From the NCBI RefSeq assembly GCF_025567345.1, contig NZ_JAOQJS010000002.1, positions 186,001 through 250,000 on the forward strand: a stretch of 64,000 nt of DNA, written 5' to 3'. Each line of letters starts with the position of its first letter. Positions within the stretch are counted from its first letter, which is position 1. Below the pieces are notes generated by a model, which did not search any database, had not been told where the DNA came from, and saw only the letters and a program-made list of their open reading frames with translations. Shown here in pieces: positions 36,349 to 44,375 of the stretch. A program made the position numbers and the translations under genes. Origin of the DNA: Coprococcus ammoniilyticus. GTDB lineage: Bacteria; Bacillota; Clostridia; Lachnospirales; Lachnospiraceae.

Positions 36349-36996
36349 ATGAAAAAATCATTTGCGGTAGTAGGGCTTGGACGATTTGGAATGAATGTTG
36401 CCCTTACTTTGATGGAGTCCGGTGCGCAGGTTCTGGCAATCGACAGTGATCCTGAATGTGTGAAGCGGATCTCATCACGGGTTACATGTGCAGTGACGGT
36501 TAATGTATGTGAGACAGAGAGCCTGAAAGAAGCAGGACTTGAGAATATGGATGGTGTTGTAGTTGCAATGGGTGATAATCTGGAAGCCAGTGCAATGACG
36601 ATTATAACAGCAAAAGAACTGGGCGTTCCATATATTCTTGCTAAATCGAATAACGATGAAGCAGCAAAGATCCTGTCCAAGATCGGAGCGGATAAAGTTA
36701 TCTATCCGGAAAAGGATGCCGGAATCAATGTTGCAAGAAAGCTCTTATGCAGCAATTTTCTGGAATTCTTTGAGATTTCGGATAACGTCAATGTAGCAGA
36801 GATTTCGGTTCGACCGGAATGGGTCGGCAAGACATTAAAAGAACTTGATTTCAGAAGAAGTTATAATATGAATATCATTCTGGTAAAGGAAGACGGACGT
36901 TCGATTGAACATATCACCCCGGAGCTACAGTTAAAAGAAAGCTACAGACTGTTAGTGACTATATCGAATGAAGGTTTAAAGAGGATGATGCAATGA
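36349..36996 (+). CDS. TrkA/KtrA potassium uptake regulator
   Basis: A 215-residue RCK protein with an N-terminal Rossmann fold (VVGLGRFGMN, dinucleotide-binding GxGxxG near 8-13, acidic DSD at the end of strand 2) and a C-terminal TrkA-C domain from about 135. It forms the cytosolic gating ring on the KtrB/TrkH pore encoded just upstream. The frame is open from 36331, but ATG 36349 with AAGGAGG about 7 bases upstream is the proper start. Its stop overlaps the next gene in an ATGA junction. Confidence 0.94.
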   Translation: MKKSFAVVGLGRFGMNVALTLMESGAQVLAIDSDPECVKRISSRVTCAVTVNVCETESLKEAGLENMDGVVVAMGDNLEASAMTIITAKELGVPYILAKSNNDEAAKILSKIGADKVIYPEKDAGINVARKLLCSNFLEFFEISDNVNVAEISVRPEWVGKTLKELDFRRSYNMNIILVKEDGRSIEHITPELQLKESYRLLVTISNEGLKRMMQ

Positions 36997-38240
36997 AAAA
37001 AATAATAGTAGTCGGTGGTGGTGCGGCCGGCATGATGGCTGCGATCACAGCTGCGGAAAATGGCTGCGAGGTTGTATTATTTGAAAAGAATGATCGCCTT
37101 GGAAAGAAGTTATTCATTACAGGTAAGGGGAGATGCAACCTGACAAATGCAGGGGATGCAGACCGCTTTTTTCAGTCGGTGACAACAAACAGTAAATTCA
37201 TGTACAGTCCGTTTTATACCTTTGATAATCAGATGACGATTGATTTCTTTGAGAAACTTGGACTAAAGACAAAGGTAGAACGCGGAGATCGTGTATTTCC
37301 GGTCAGCGATCATTCATCTGACGTGATCGGAGTATTAAAAACGAAATTAAACCGAAATCAGGAGATTACAGTAGAACTACAGACGGAAGTTCAGAAGCTT
37401 ATTATAGAAGATCAGGTAGTAAAAGGCGTACAGATCAAGACGGTACATGGAAAGAAAGATGTGTATGGAGATGCAGTCGTCATAACAACCGGCGGGATAT
37501 CGTATCCGCTTACCGGATCAACCGGAGATGGTTACCGGTTTGCAGAGAGCGCCGGTCATGCGATCAAAGTGCCTTTACCATCACTTGTTCCATTTGAATT
37601 AAAGAATGAATTTTGCAAAGAACTTATGGGACTATCATTAAAAAATGTAGAGCTTGTGATAAAATGTGGTAAGAAGTGTCTGTTTGAAGAACAGGGAGAA
37701 CTTTTGTTTACACATTTTGGCATCAGCGGCCCTCTGGTAATAAAGGCATCTGCATATCTTCATAAATATCTGGATAAAGATTTAAGTATGTATATCGATC
37801 TGAAGCCTGCAATGACGGAAGAAATGCTGGATGATCGTATCCTTCGGGATTTTAGTAAATATACAAATAAAGATTTTCATAATTCGCTTGGTGATCTGCT
37901 TCCTGTCAAACTGATCGATGTAGTTATAAAACGTTCAGAAATCGATCCATATAAGAAGGTGAATTCGATCACAAAGGAAGAACGGAAGAATTTAGTAACC
38001 GTACTCAAACATTTTACACTTTCGTTTCAGGGGCTTCGCGGCTTTGATGAGGCAATCATTACAAAAGGCGGTGTCAATGTAAAAGAGGTTGATCCTTCAA
38101 CGATGCAATCGAAGCTTGCAGATCACCTGTATTTTGCAGGGGAGGTTCTGGATGTAGATGCACTGACGGGCGGATTTAATCTGCAGATCGCATGGTCGAC
38201 CGGATATCTGGCAGGACTTGCATGCTCAGAAGAAAGTTAA
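36993..38240 (+). CDS. HI0933/BaiN-family FAD-dependent oxidoreductase
   Basis: A 415-residue flavoprotein. The N-terminal VVGGGAAGMMAAI (FAD Rossmann motif), the GKGRCNLTN signature and the C-terminal GEVLDVDALTGGFNLQ are typical of the HI0933 family. The family includes BaiN, proposed for bile-acid side reactions, but most members have no known substrate. In clostridia this gene commonly sits before cmk and ispH as here, suggesting a housekeeping role. The start overlaps the ktrA stop by four bases. Confidence 0.9.
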   Translation: MKKIIVVGGGAAGMMAAITAAENGCEVVLFEKNDRLGKKLFITGKGRCNLTNAGDADRFFQSVTTNSKFMYSPFYTFDNQMTIDFFEKLGLKTKVERGDRVFPVSDHSSDVIGVLKTKLNRNQEITVELQTEVQKLIIEDQVVKGVQIKTVHGKKDVYGDAVVITTGGISYPLTGSTGDGYRFAESAGHAIKVPLPSLVPFELKNEFCKELMGLSLKNVELVIKCGKKCLFEEQGELLFTHFGISGPLVIKASAYLHKYLDKDLSMYIDLKPAMTEEMLDDRILRDFSKYTNKDFHNSLGDLLPVKLIDVVIKRSEIDPYKKVNSITKEERKNLVTVLKHFTLSFQGLRGFDEAIITKGGVNVKEVDPSTMQSKLADHLYFAGEVLDVDALTGGFNLQIAWSTGYLAGLACSEES

Positions 38241-38269
38241 TAAAGTAAATAGATAAAAGGAGAGAAAAA

Positions 38270-38923
38270 ATGAATATAGCAATTGATGGACCTGCAGGAG
38301 CAGGAAAAAGTACAATAGCAAAATTGGTAGCAGGAAAACTCGGATATATTTATGTAGATACCGGAGCAATGTATCGTGCAGTTGCACTTGCATTATTGAA
38401 TGCAAAGATCGATGTAACGGATGTAGATGCAGTTGCTAATGAGATAACAGGGATTGAGATCACAATCTGTTATGAAGATCATGCACAGCAGGTATATCTG
38501 AATGGAGAGAATGTAACCGGAAGCCTCAGAAAAGAAGAAGTGGGTAACATGGCATCCAAATCATCTGCTATCCCATGTGTAAGAGAAAAACTGTTAGATC
38601 TTCAGAGAAAGCTTGCAAGAGAAAATGATGTTGTTATGGATGGTAGAGATATCGGTACAAACATTCTTCCAAATGCAGAAGTAAAGATCTATCTGACCGC
38701 TTCTTCTGCAGTTCGTGCAAAGAGAAGATACGATGAACTGATAGCAAAGGGGGAAACACCGGATATTGATAAGATCGAAGCTGATATTATTACAAGGGAC
38801 AAACAGGATATGGAACGTCCAATCGCACCGTTAAAGCAGGCAGATGATGCTGTATATCTTGACAGCTCAGATCTTGGTATCGATGAGGTTGTGGCTAAGA
38901 TCATCAGCATCGCAGAAAAATAA
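38270..38923 (+). CDS. cmk: Cytidylate kinase
   Basis: A 217-residue (d)CMP kinase with the P-loop DGPAGAGKST at residues 5-14, the substrate-binding YVDTGAMYRA and the DGRDIGT segment. It makes CDP/dCDP for nucleic acid and lipid synthesis. AGGAGAG precedes the ATG. The cmk-ispH-rpsA order is common in Firmicutes; here the next gene lies 20 bases downstream. Confidence 0.97.
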   Translation: MNIAIDGPAGAGKSTIAKLVAGKLGYIYVDTGAMYRAVALALLNAKIDVTDVDAVANEITGIEITICYEDHAQQVYLNGENVTGSLRKEEVGNMASKSSAIPCVREKLLDLQRKLARENDVVMDGRDIGTNILPNAEVKIYLTASSAVRAKRRYDELIAKGETPDIDKIEADIITRDKQDMERPIAPLKQADDAVYLDSSDLGIDEVVAKIISIAEK

Positions 38924-38943
38924 AACCGGAGTATGGACAAAAT

Positions 38944-40896
38944 ATGGAAATTATATTAGCAAAGTCGGCCGGATTCTGTTTTGGGGTACAACGTGCCGTT
39001 GATACAGCGTATAAAGAAGCCGGGAAACAGCATGTATATACCTATGGCCCGATCATTCATAATGAAGAAGTAATCGAGGATCTGAGAAAAAAGGGAGTAT
39101 TGGTGATCGAAGATCTTGCAGAGCTTGATCAGCAGGAAGATGAAACGGTTATTATCCGGTCGCATGGAGTATCAAAAGATGTCATGGAACAGTTAGAAGC
39201 CAGACATGTCAATGTGGTAGATGCAACCTGTCCGTTTGTGAAAAAAATCCATACGATCGTACAGGATGAGAGCCAAAAAGGGAACCGCATAATCATTGTT
39301 GGGAATAAAGATCATCCGGAAGTTGAGGGTATAATTGGCTGGTGTGAGACGAAATCATATACAGTACAAAGCGTTTCAGAAGCGGAAAATTTGGTGAAAA
39401 ATATAGAAAATGAGCCGGATTTTGAGCATATTAACTTCAGTTTAGTATCACAAACCACCTTTAATAAGAATAAATTTAAAGATATTGTTGATATTATTCG
39501 AAAAAAATTGTATAATGTGGTTGTTCATGAGACAATCTGTAATGCAACGGCAGTTCGACAGACGGAAGCAAGAGATATTGCAAAGACTGTAGATGCTATG
39601 ATCATTATAGGTGGTCGAAACAGTTCTAATACTCAGAAGCTATATGATATTAGTAAACAAGAATGTGAGAATACTTACTATATACAGACACTCGTTGATT
39701 TGGATTTGACTACTTTTGAATCCGTTAGTAGGGTAGGTATTACTGCGGGGGCATCTACCCCAAATTATATTATTAAGGAGGTTCATAGTAGCATGGCAGA
39801 GTTAAGTTTTGAACAGATGTTAGAAAATGATGAAAGCAAGGCGTCAATCAGACAGGGAGAGATTATCGACGGTACAATTATCGGTGTTAAGCCGGATGAG
39901 ATTGTAGTTGATATTAAGTATAAGTCAGACGGTATCATTACCAGAAATGAATATACAAACACTCCAAACGTCGATTTAACAGAGTTGGTAAAAGTTGGGG
40001 ATCCAATCACTGTTAAGGTTATCAAGACAAATGATGGTGAAGGACAGGTAGCTCTTTCATACAAGAGAGTTGCAGCAGAGAAAGTAAACGAGAAGTTAGA
40101 AGAAGCATTTAACAATGGTGACATTCTTACAGGTAAGGTTGTTCAGGTTGTAAATGGTGGCTTAAATGTTCTTTACGAAGAGACAAGAATCTTCATTCCA
40201 GCAAGTCTTGTATCTGACTTATATGAAAAGAACCTTGATAAGTACTTAGACCAGGATATTGAATTCCAGCTTACAGAGTTCAATCCTAAGAAGAGAAGAA
40301 TCATTGGTAACAGAAAGAAACTGATTGTTGAGAGAAAAGCTGCAGCTGCAAAAGAATTATTCGAAAAGATTGAAGTTGGCATGACAGTAGAAGGTACAGT
40401 AAAGAATGTAACAGATTTCGGTGCATTCATTGACCTCGGTGGTGCTGATGGACTTCTTCATATTTCAGAGATGTCATGGGGCAGAGTAGAAAGCCCTAAG
40501 AAGATGTTCAAGGTTGGTGATACTGTTAAGGCATTCATCAAGGACATCAATGGTGACAAGATCGCATTAAGCTTAAAGTTTGATGAGACAAACCCATGGT
40601 TAAATGCAGAAGAGAAATATGCTGTTGGAACAGTTGTAACAGGTAAAGTTGCACGTATGACTGACTTTGGTGCATTCGTTGAATTAGAGCCAGGCGTTGA
40701 TGCATTACTGCATGTTTCACAGATTTCATACGATCACGTTGCAAAGCCAGAAGATGTATATAAGATTGGTGATGAGATTGAAGCTAAGGTTGTTGACTTC
40801 AAGCCGGAAGAGAAGAAGATCAGCCTGAGCGTAAAGGCATTACTTCCAGTTCCGGAAGAGACAGAAGAAGTTGTTGAAGCTCCAGTAGAAGAATAA
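38944..40896 (+). CDS. ispH: IspH (HMB-PP reductase) fused to four S1 RNA-binding domains
   Basis: A 650-residue fusion typical of Clostridia. Residues 1-280 are IspH, the last enzyme of the MEP isoprenoid pathway, with [4Fe-4S] cysteines in GFCFGV (Cys12), DATCPF and ETICNAT and the closing ITAGASTP motif. The rest is ribosomal protein S1-like, with four S1 domains from about residue 300 to 640, for example GAFIDLGGADGLLHISEMSW. The S1 half has the strong codon bias of translation genes; the IspH half does not. An internal Shine-Dalgarno and ATG lie at the domain boundary. It ends with a strong palindromic terminator. Confidence 0.95.
   Translation: MEIILAKSAGFCFGVQRAVDTAYKEAGKQHVYTYGPIIHNEEVIEDLRKKGVLVIEDLAELDQQEDETVIIRSHGVSKDVMEQLEARHVNVVDATCPFVKKIHTIVQDESQKGNRIIIVGNKDHPEVEGIIGWCETKSYTVQSVSEAENLVKNIENEPDFEHINFSLVSQTTFNKNKFKDIVDIIRKKLYNVVVHETICNATAVRQTEARDIAKTVDAMIIIGGRNSSNTQKLYDISKQECENTYYIQTLVDLDLTTFESVSRVGITAGASTPNYIIKEVHSSMAELSFEQMLENDESKASIRQGEIIDGTIIGVKPDEIVVDIKYKSDGIITRNEYTNTPNVDLTELVKVGDPITVKVIKTNDGEGQVALSYKRVAAEKVNEKLEEAFNNGDILTGKVVQVVNGGLNVLYEETRIFIPASLVSDLYEKNLDKYLDQDIEFQLTEFNPKKRRIIGNRKKLIVERKAAAAKELFEKIEVGMTVEGTVKNVTDFGAFIDLGGADGLLHISEMSWGRVESPKKMFKVGDTVKAFIKDINGDKIALSLKFDETNPWLNAEEKYAVGTVVTGKVARMTDFGAFVELEPGVDALLHVSQISYDHVAKPEDVYKIGDEIEAKVVDFKPEEKKISLSVKALLPVPEETEEVVEAPVEE
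39775..39795 (+). promoter_or_regulatory. Internal ribosome binding site and ATG at the IspH/S1 boundary
   Basis: AAGGAGG (39775-39781) lies 11 bases before an in-frame ATG (39793) that begins MAELSFEQML, just ahead of the first S1 domain. It could give a separate S1 protein of about 367 residues. A GGGTAG/CTACCC hairpin is found just upstream, about 39731-39760. Confidence 0.6.
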
Positions 40897-40922
40897 TCAA
40901 AGATTGTTTTTTATAAAATGTA

Positions 40923-40966
40923 AAATACCCACTGATGAATATTCATCAGTGGGTATTTATTGTTTT
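40923..40966. terminator. Palindromic bidirectional terminator
   Basis: Positions 40923-40958 form a perfect 36-base palindrome around AAT|ATT with outer AAATACCCACTGATG and its complement, flanked by T-rich and A-rich sequence. It separates ispH-rpsA (+) from the convergent nuclease gene (-). Confidence 0.92.
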
Positions 40967-41045
40967 ATGTATGTTCCAGTTTGATCTGTACCCCTGCTCT
41001 TATTCCGCAATCTTGAAACTTTCGCTTTTGCAATATGTTCCAGAA

Positions 41046-42110
41046 CTATTTGATCTGCTTTAAGATATTGAGAAGATATTCTTTTAACTGTATCCTGTCA
41101 TTGATGAAAGTATCGTTCAGTTCAATATATCCATCTTTGTCAGTATGTTCATATTTGAATATGTGTGACTGCTTGAACTTGTTCTGGCGGATAAACGAAC
41201 TTGTTTTTGTAGTGTATGCCGTTTCTGGGCGGGCTTTTTCTTTATAAGCACTTTCGACATAACAGGCAACATCCTTGTGGATAGCAGTCTGTTCTAATGG
41301 CAGATAGAAATAATTTTTATAGTCCTTATAAAAATATTTCAGTGTATCATGGATAACTGGAATATCGATCGTCACGACTTCATCTATGCCTGATATATGT
41401 ATATCATTACAGTTGGTATCAAATGGAATCGCAAGCCTTCCTGTCTGTATACAGATCGTAAACTGTGTATCGGTACAGGTAGTTTTCGATATAGAAAAAT
41501 TGCCTTCAAAGAAGGAAGTAAGTGTAAGGGAACCGGACACATAGAAAAGTCCATAGATGTCATCCTTATTATGAGATAAAAGCATATCCTGTAATTGTGT
41601 ATCTTTTGTACCTAAATAGTCCTGGTAGGTATCGATCAGAAGACCGCCGGAGTGAAATTCATCCCGTTCCATTCCCATAACAGATTCCAGAGCAGACTGT
41701 TTCATTGAATCCATCTGAAGCAGCTTTTTATATTTCCTTATTTTCCGATAGACATCGATACTGGTAATTGAATCGAAGGATATCTCCTGACGGAACTGTC
41801 GGTATTTTTCCTTTATATATGGCAGATCGAAGGTGTCGCCATTGTATGTAACGAGATATTTGTAATCAGCCAATATATCCTTAAATGCAGCGAGCATCTT
41901 TGGCTCGGAACAACCGTCATCATTGAATAATAAGGTAATACGAAACTGTTCGTCGTTTAGAATCGTTCCATATCCGATCAGATAAAGATCTGACCGGGCA
42001 GCGCTTAATCCGGTTGTTTCAATATCAAAGAAGAGATATTGATCCGGCGTTTCTTTCATCCAGTTCAGATTAACTGAAGAAAGTGGCATCGTATAGTCGT
42101 ATTGAATCAT
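41046..42110 (-). CDS. YprB-like DEDD-fold exonuclease (RNase H-like)
   Basis: A protein of about 354 residues with an RNase H-like 3'-5' exonuclease domain of the YprB type. Acidic motifs are FFDIETTGL (Exo I), TYNGDTFDLPYI (Exo II) and HNKDDIYGL (Exo III-like). The C-terminal half (about 200-350) is a family extension of unknown role. The frame is open from a TTG at 42125; the ATG at 42110 with TGAGG 11 bases upstream is preferred. Its substrate is unknown; DNA repair is suggested only by its divergence from ruvAB. Confidence 0.83.
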   Translation of the reverse strand: MIQYDYTMPLSSVNLNWMKETPDQYLFFDIETTGLSAARSDLYLIGYGTILNDEQFRITLLFNDDGCSEPKMLAAFKDILADYKYLVTYNGDTFDLPYIKEKYRQFRQEISFDSITSIDVYRKIRKYKKLLQMDSMKQSALESVMGMERDEFHSGGLLIDTYQDYLGTKDTQLQDMLLSHNKDDIYGLFYVSGSLTLTSFFEGNFSISKTTCTDTQFTICIQTGRLAIPFDTNCNDIHISGIDEVVTIDIPVIHDTLKYFYKDYKNYFYLPLEQTAIHKDVACYVESAYKEKARPETAYTTKTSSFIRQNKFKQSHIFKYEHTDKDGYIELNDTFINDRIQLKEYLLNILKQIK

Positions 42111-42243
42111 AGTATGTAACCTCAAATGTAAAAAAATCGAATAATCTCATGATATGCCCCTGCGATCAAAAAATCAATCAGATATTTCCATAATGAGAAA
42201 ACTGTGTTATACTTGGCATAGTAAAATTTGGAGACATATTATT

Positions 42244-42846
42244 ATGATAGCATACATTTCAGGAGCACTTGTCAGTGCAGGAGAGAATTATATAGTGATC
42301 GATAACCACGGTATGGGATATCGGATCTTCGTATCTGGTAAGTTTCTTGAGCATATTCCAGCATATGGAACGCAGATCAAAATATACACACACATGTATA
42401 TAAGAGAAGATGAATTGACATTGTATGGGTTTCATTCAGAAGAGGAATTATCTGTATTCCGTATCTTGATCGGAATCAGCGGGGTAGGTCCGAAAGTCGC
42501 TATGGCAATCCTTACAGCTCTTACGATCCAGGAGCTTCAGCTCGCGGTGATCTCAGAGGATGCGAAGACGATATCAAAAGCAAATGGTGTCGGCGCCAAG
42601 GGCGCATTAAGGATCATATTGGAATTAAAAGATAAGTTAAAGATGGAAGATATGATGGATGCAGCCTATGAGCAGTCGATCGTACAGGATACACAAGATT
42701 TAAATGCAGCAAGAGATGCGATTCTTGCACTCGTAAATCTGGGCTATTCGAATTCCGAAGCAGCACTTGCCGTAAAAAAGATTGGGGATACCAGTCAGAT
42801 GGATATAGAATCGATATTAAAGGCAGCATTGAAGAAATTAATATAA
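42244..42846 (+). CDS. ruvA: Holliday junction DNA helicase subunit RuvA
   Basis: A protein of about 200 residues that binds four-way junctions and loads RuvB. The N-terminal OB fold (IAYISGALVSAGENYIVIDNHGMGYRI region), helix-hairpin-helix motifs around ISGVGPKVA and ANGVGAKGA, and a C-terminal RuvB-binding domain (about 150-200) are all present. The frame is open from 42154, but the ATG at 42244 with GGAG 10 bases upstream matches the family start. ruvB follows after about 20 bases. Confidence 0.95.
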   Translation: MIAYISGALVSAGENYIVIDNHGMGYRIFVSGKFLEHIPAYGTQIKIYTHMYIREDELTLYGFHSEEELSVFRILIGISGVGPKVAMAILTALTIQELQLAVISEDAKTISKANGVGAKGALRIILELKDKLKMEDMMDAAYEQSIVQDTQDLNAARDAILALVNLGYSNSEAALAVKKIGDTSQMDIESILKAALKKLI

Positions 42847-42867
42847 AAACAGATACAGGTGGACACA

Positions 42868-43866
42868 GTGGGTAGAATTATTTCAACAGAAGCAGATATA
42901 GAAGAATTAAATAGTGAATATAGTTTGAGACCAAAGTATCTGGATGAATATATTGGACAGAATAAAGTAAAAGAGAATCTGAAGATTTTTATTGAGGCGG
43001 CAAAGAGGAGAAATGAACCGTTAGATCATTTACTCTTATATGGTCCGCCGGGCCTTGGTAAAACGACATTAGCATCCATAGTTGCAAATGAGATGGGTGT
43101 TAATATCAAGATCACATCAGGACCGGCAATCGAGAAGCCGGGCGAACTGGCAGCTATTTTAAATAATCTGTCAGAGAATGATATATTATTTATTGATGAG
43201 ATTCACAGATTAAACAGTCAGGTAGAGGAAGTCTTATATCCTGCAATGGAAGATTTTGCGATTGATGTCGTGATCGGAAAAGGAGCAGGAGCAAGGTCAA
43301 TCCGTCTGGATCTTCCGAAATTCACATTGATCGGAGCAACGACAAGAGCCGGTATGCTGACAGCACCGCTTCGTGACCGATTTGGCATGGTTGATCGGCT
43401 GGAATTCTATTCACCGGAGGAATTGAAGCAGATCGTAATACGGTCCGGGGATGTATTGGGTGTAGAGACCGATGATGCGGGCGCACTTGAAATTGCAAAA
43501 CGATCCAGAGGAACACCAAGACTTGCCAATCGTCTGTTAAAGAGATGCCGGGATTTTGCACAGGTATGCCACAATGGCTGTATCGATTATGAGGTTGCAA
43601 AGACAGCACTGGATAAGCTTGAGGTTGACTCCATGGGACTTGATAATACAGACCGGAACATATTAATGACAATGATAGAGAAGTTTGGTGGAGGTCCGGT
43701 GGGACTGGATACTCTGGCTGCTGCCATTGGGGAAGATTCCGGCACGATTGAAGATGTATATGAGCCATATCTGATCAAAAATGGTTTTATCAACCGGACA
43801 CCGAGAGGACGGGTTGTAACAGAACGGTGTTATAAGCATTTCGGACTGGATGCATTTATCGAATAG
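42868..43866 (+). CDS. ruvB: Holliday junction DNA helicase RuvB
   Basis: An AAA+ motor of about 332 residues that drives branch migration. Motifs are LRPKYLDEYIGQ at the N-terminus, Walker A GPPGLGKTT, Walker B LFIDEIHRL, sensor 1 GATTRAG and the arginine finger region PLRDRFG. A winged-helix DNA-binding domain with GLDTLAAAIGED closes the protein. Two GTG starts exist; the one at 42868 has AGGTGG 5 bases upstream, the one at 42859 overlaps that site, so 42868 is preferred. Confidence 0.96.
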   Translation: MGRIISTEADIEELNSEYSLRPKYLDEYIGQNKVKENLKIFIEAAKRRNEPLDHLLLYGPPGLGKTTLASIVANEMGVNIKITSGPAIEKPGELAAILNNLSENDILFIDEIHRLNSQVEEVLYPAMEDFAIDVVIGKGAGARSIRLDLPKFTLIGATTRAGMLTAPLRDRFGMVDRLEFYSPEELKQIVIRSGDVLGVETDDAGALEIAKRSRGTPRLANRLLKRCRDFAQVCHNGCIDYEVAKTALDKLEVDSMGLDNTDRNILMTMIEKFGGGPVGLDTLAAAIGEDSGTIEDVYEPYLIKNGFINRTPRGRVVTERCYKHFGLDAFIE

Positions 43867-43973
43867 GTTATTTTGGCCCATACAATAAATGAATTACGGG
43901 AAAATAATACCTGTATGGTACAGGTAAAAAATATATATGAAAGAAATAAAATGAAATATAAAGGAGGAGAGTC

Positions 43974-44375
43974 ATGTCACAAAAAAATGATATCCCGGTG
44001 GTTATTAACAATAAAGTGTATACATTGAGCGGATTTGAAAGTGAAGAATATCTCCAGAATGTAGCTTCTTATATCAATGGTAAGATCCAGGAATGTCAGT
44101 CTTCCGAAAGTTACCGCCGTTTTAATGCAGAATATCAGAGTGTATTACTTGCACTTAATATCGCAGATGATTACTTCAAAGCGAAGCTTCAGGTAAATCA
44201 GATGCTGACGGAGGATGACGATAAGGACAAACAGATTTATGACCTCAGACATGAAGTGATCGAGACACAGATCAAATATGAATCTGCACAGAAAATGATT
44301 GATGAATATAAAGAAAAAGTCAATGCTCTGCAGAGAGAAATAATAAAGTTGGAAGCAGAAAATAATGTTAAATAG
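43974..44375 (+). CDS. zapA: Cell division protein ZapA
   Basis: A 133-residue ZapA-family protein that bundles FtsZ protofilaments. The N-terminal globular part (VVINNKVYTLSGFESEEYLQNVASYIN) fits the family, and residues about 70-133 form a long coiled coil rich in Glu, Lys and Gln. AAAGGAGGAG precedes the ATG. It overlaps the U32 peptidase gene by 11 bases, a linkage also seen in other clostridia. Confidence 0.9.
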   Translation: MSQKNDIPVVINNKVYTLSGFESEEYLQNVASYINGKIQECQSSESYRRFNAEYQSVLLALNIADDYFKAKLQVNQMLTEDDDKDKQIYDLRHEVIETQIKYESAQKMIDEYKEKVNALQREIIKLEAENNVK

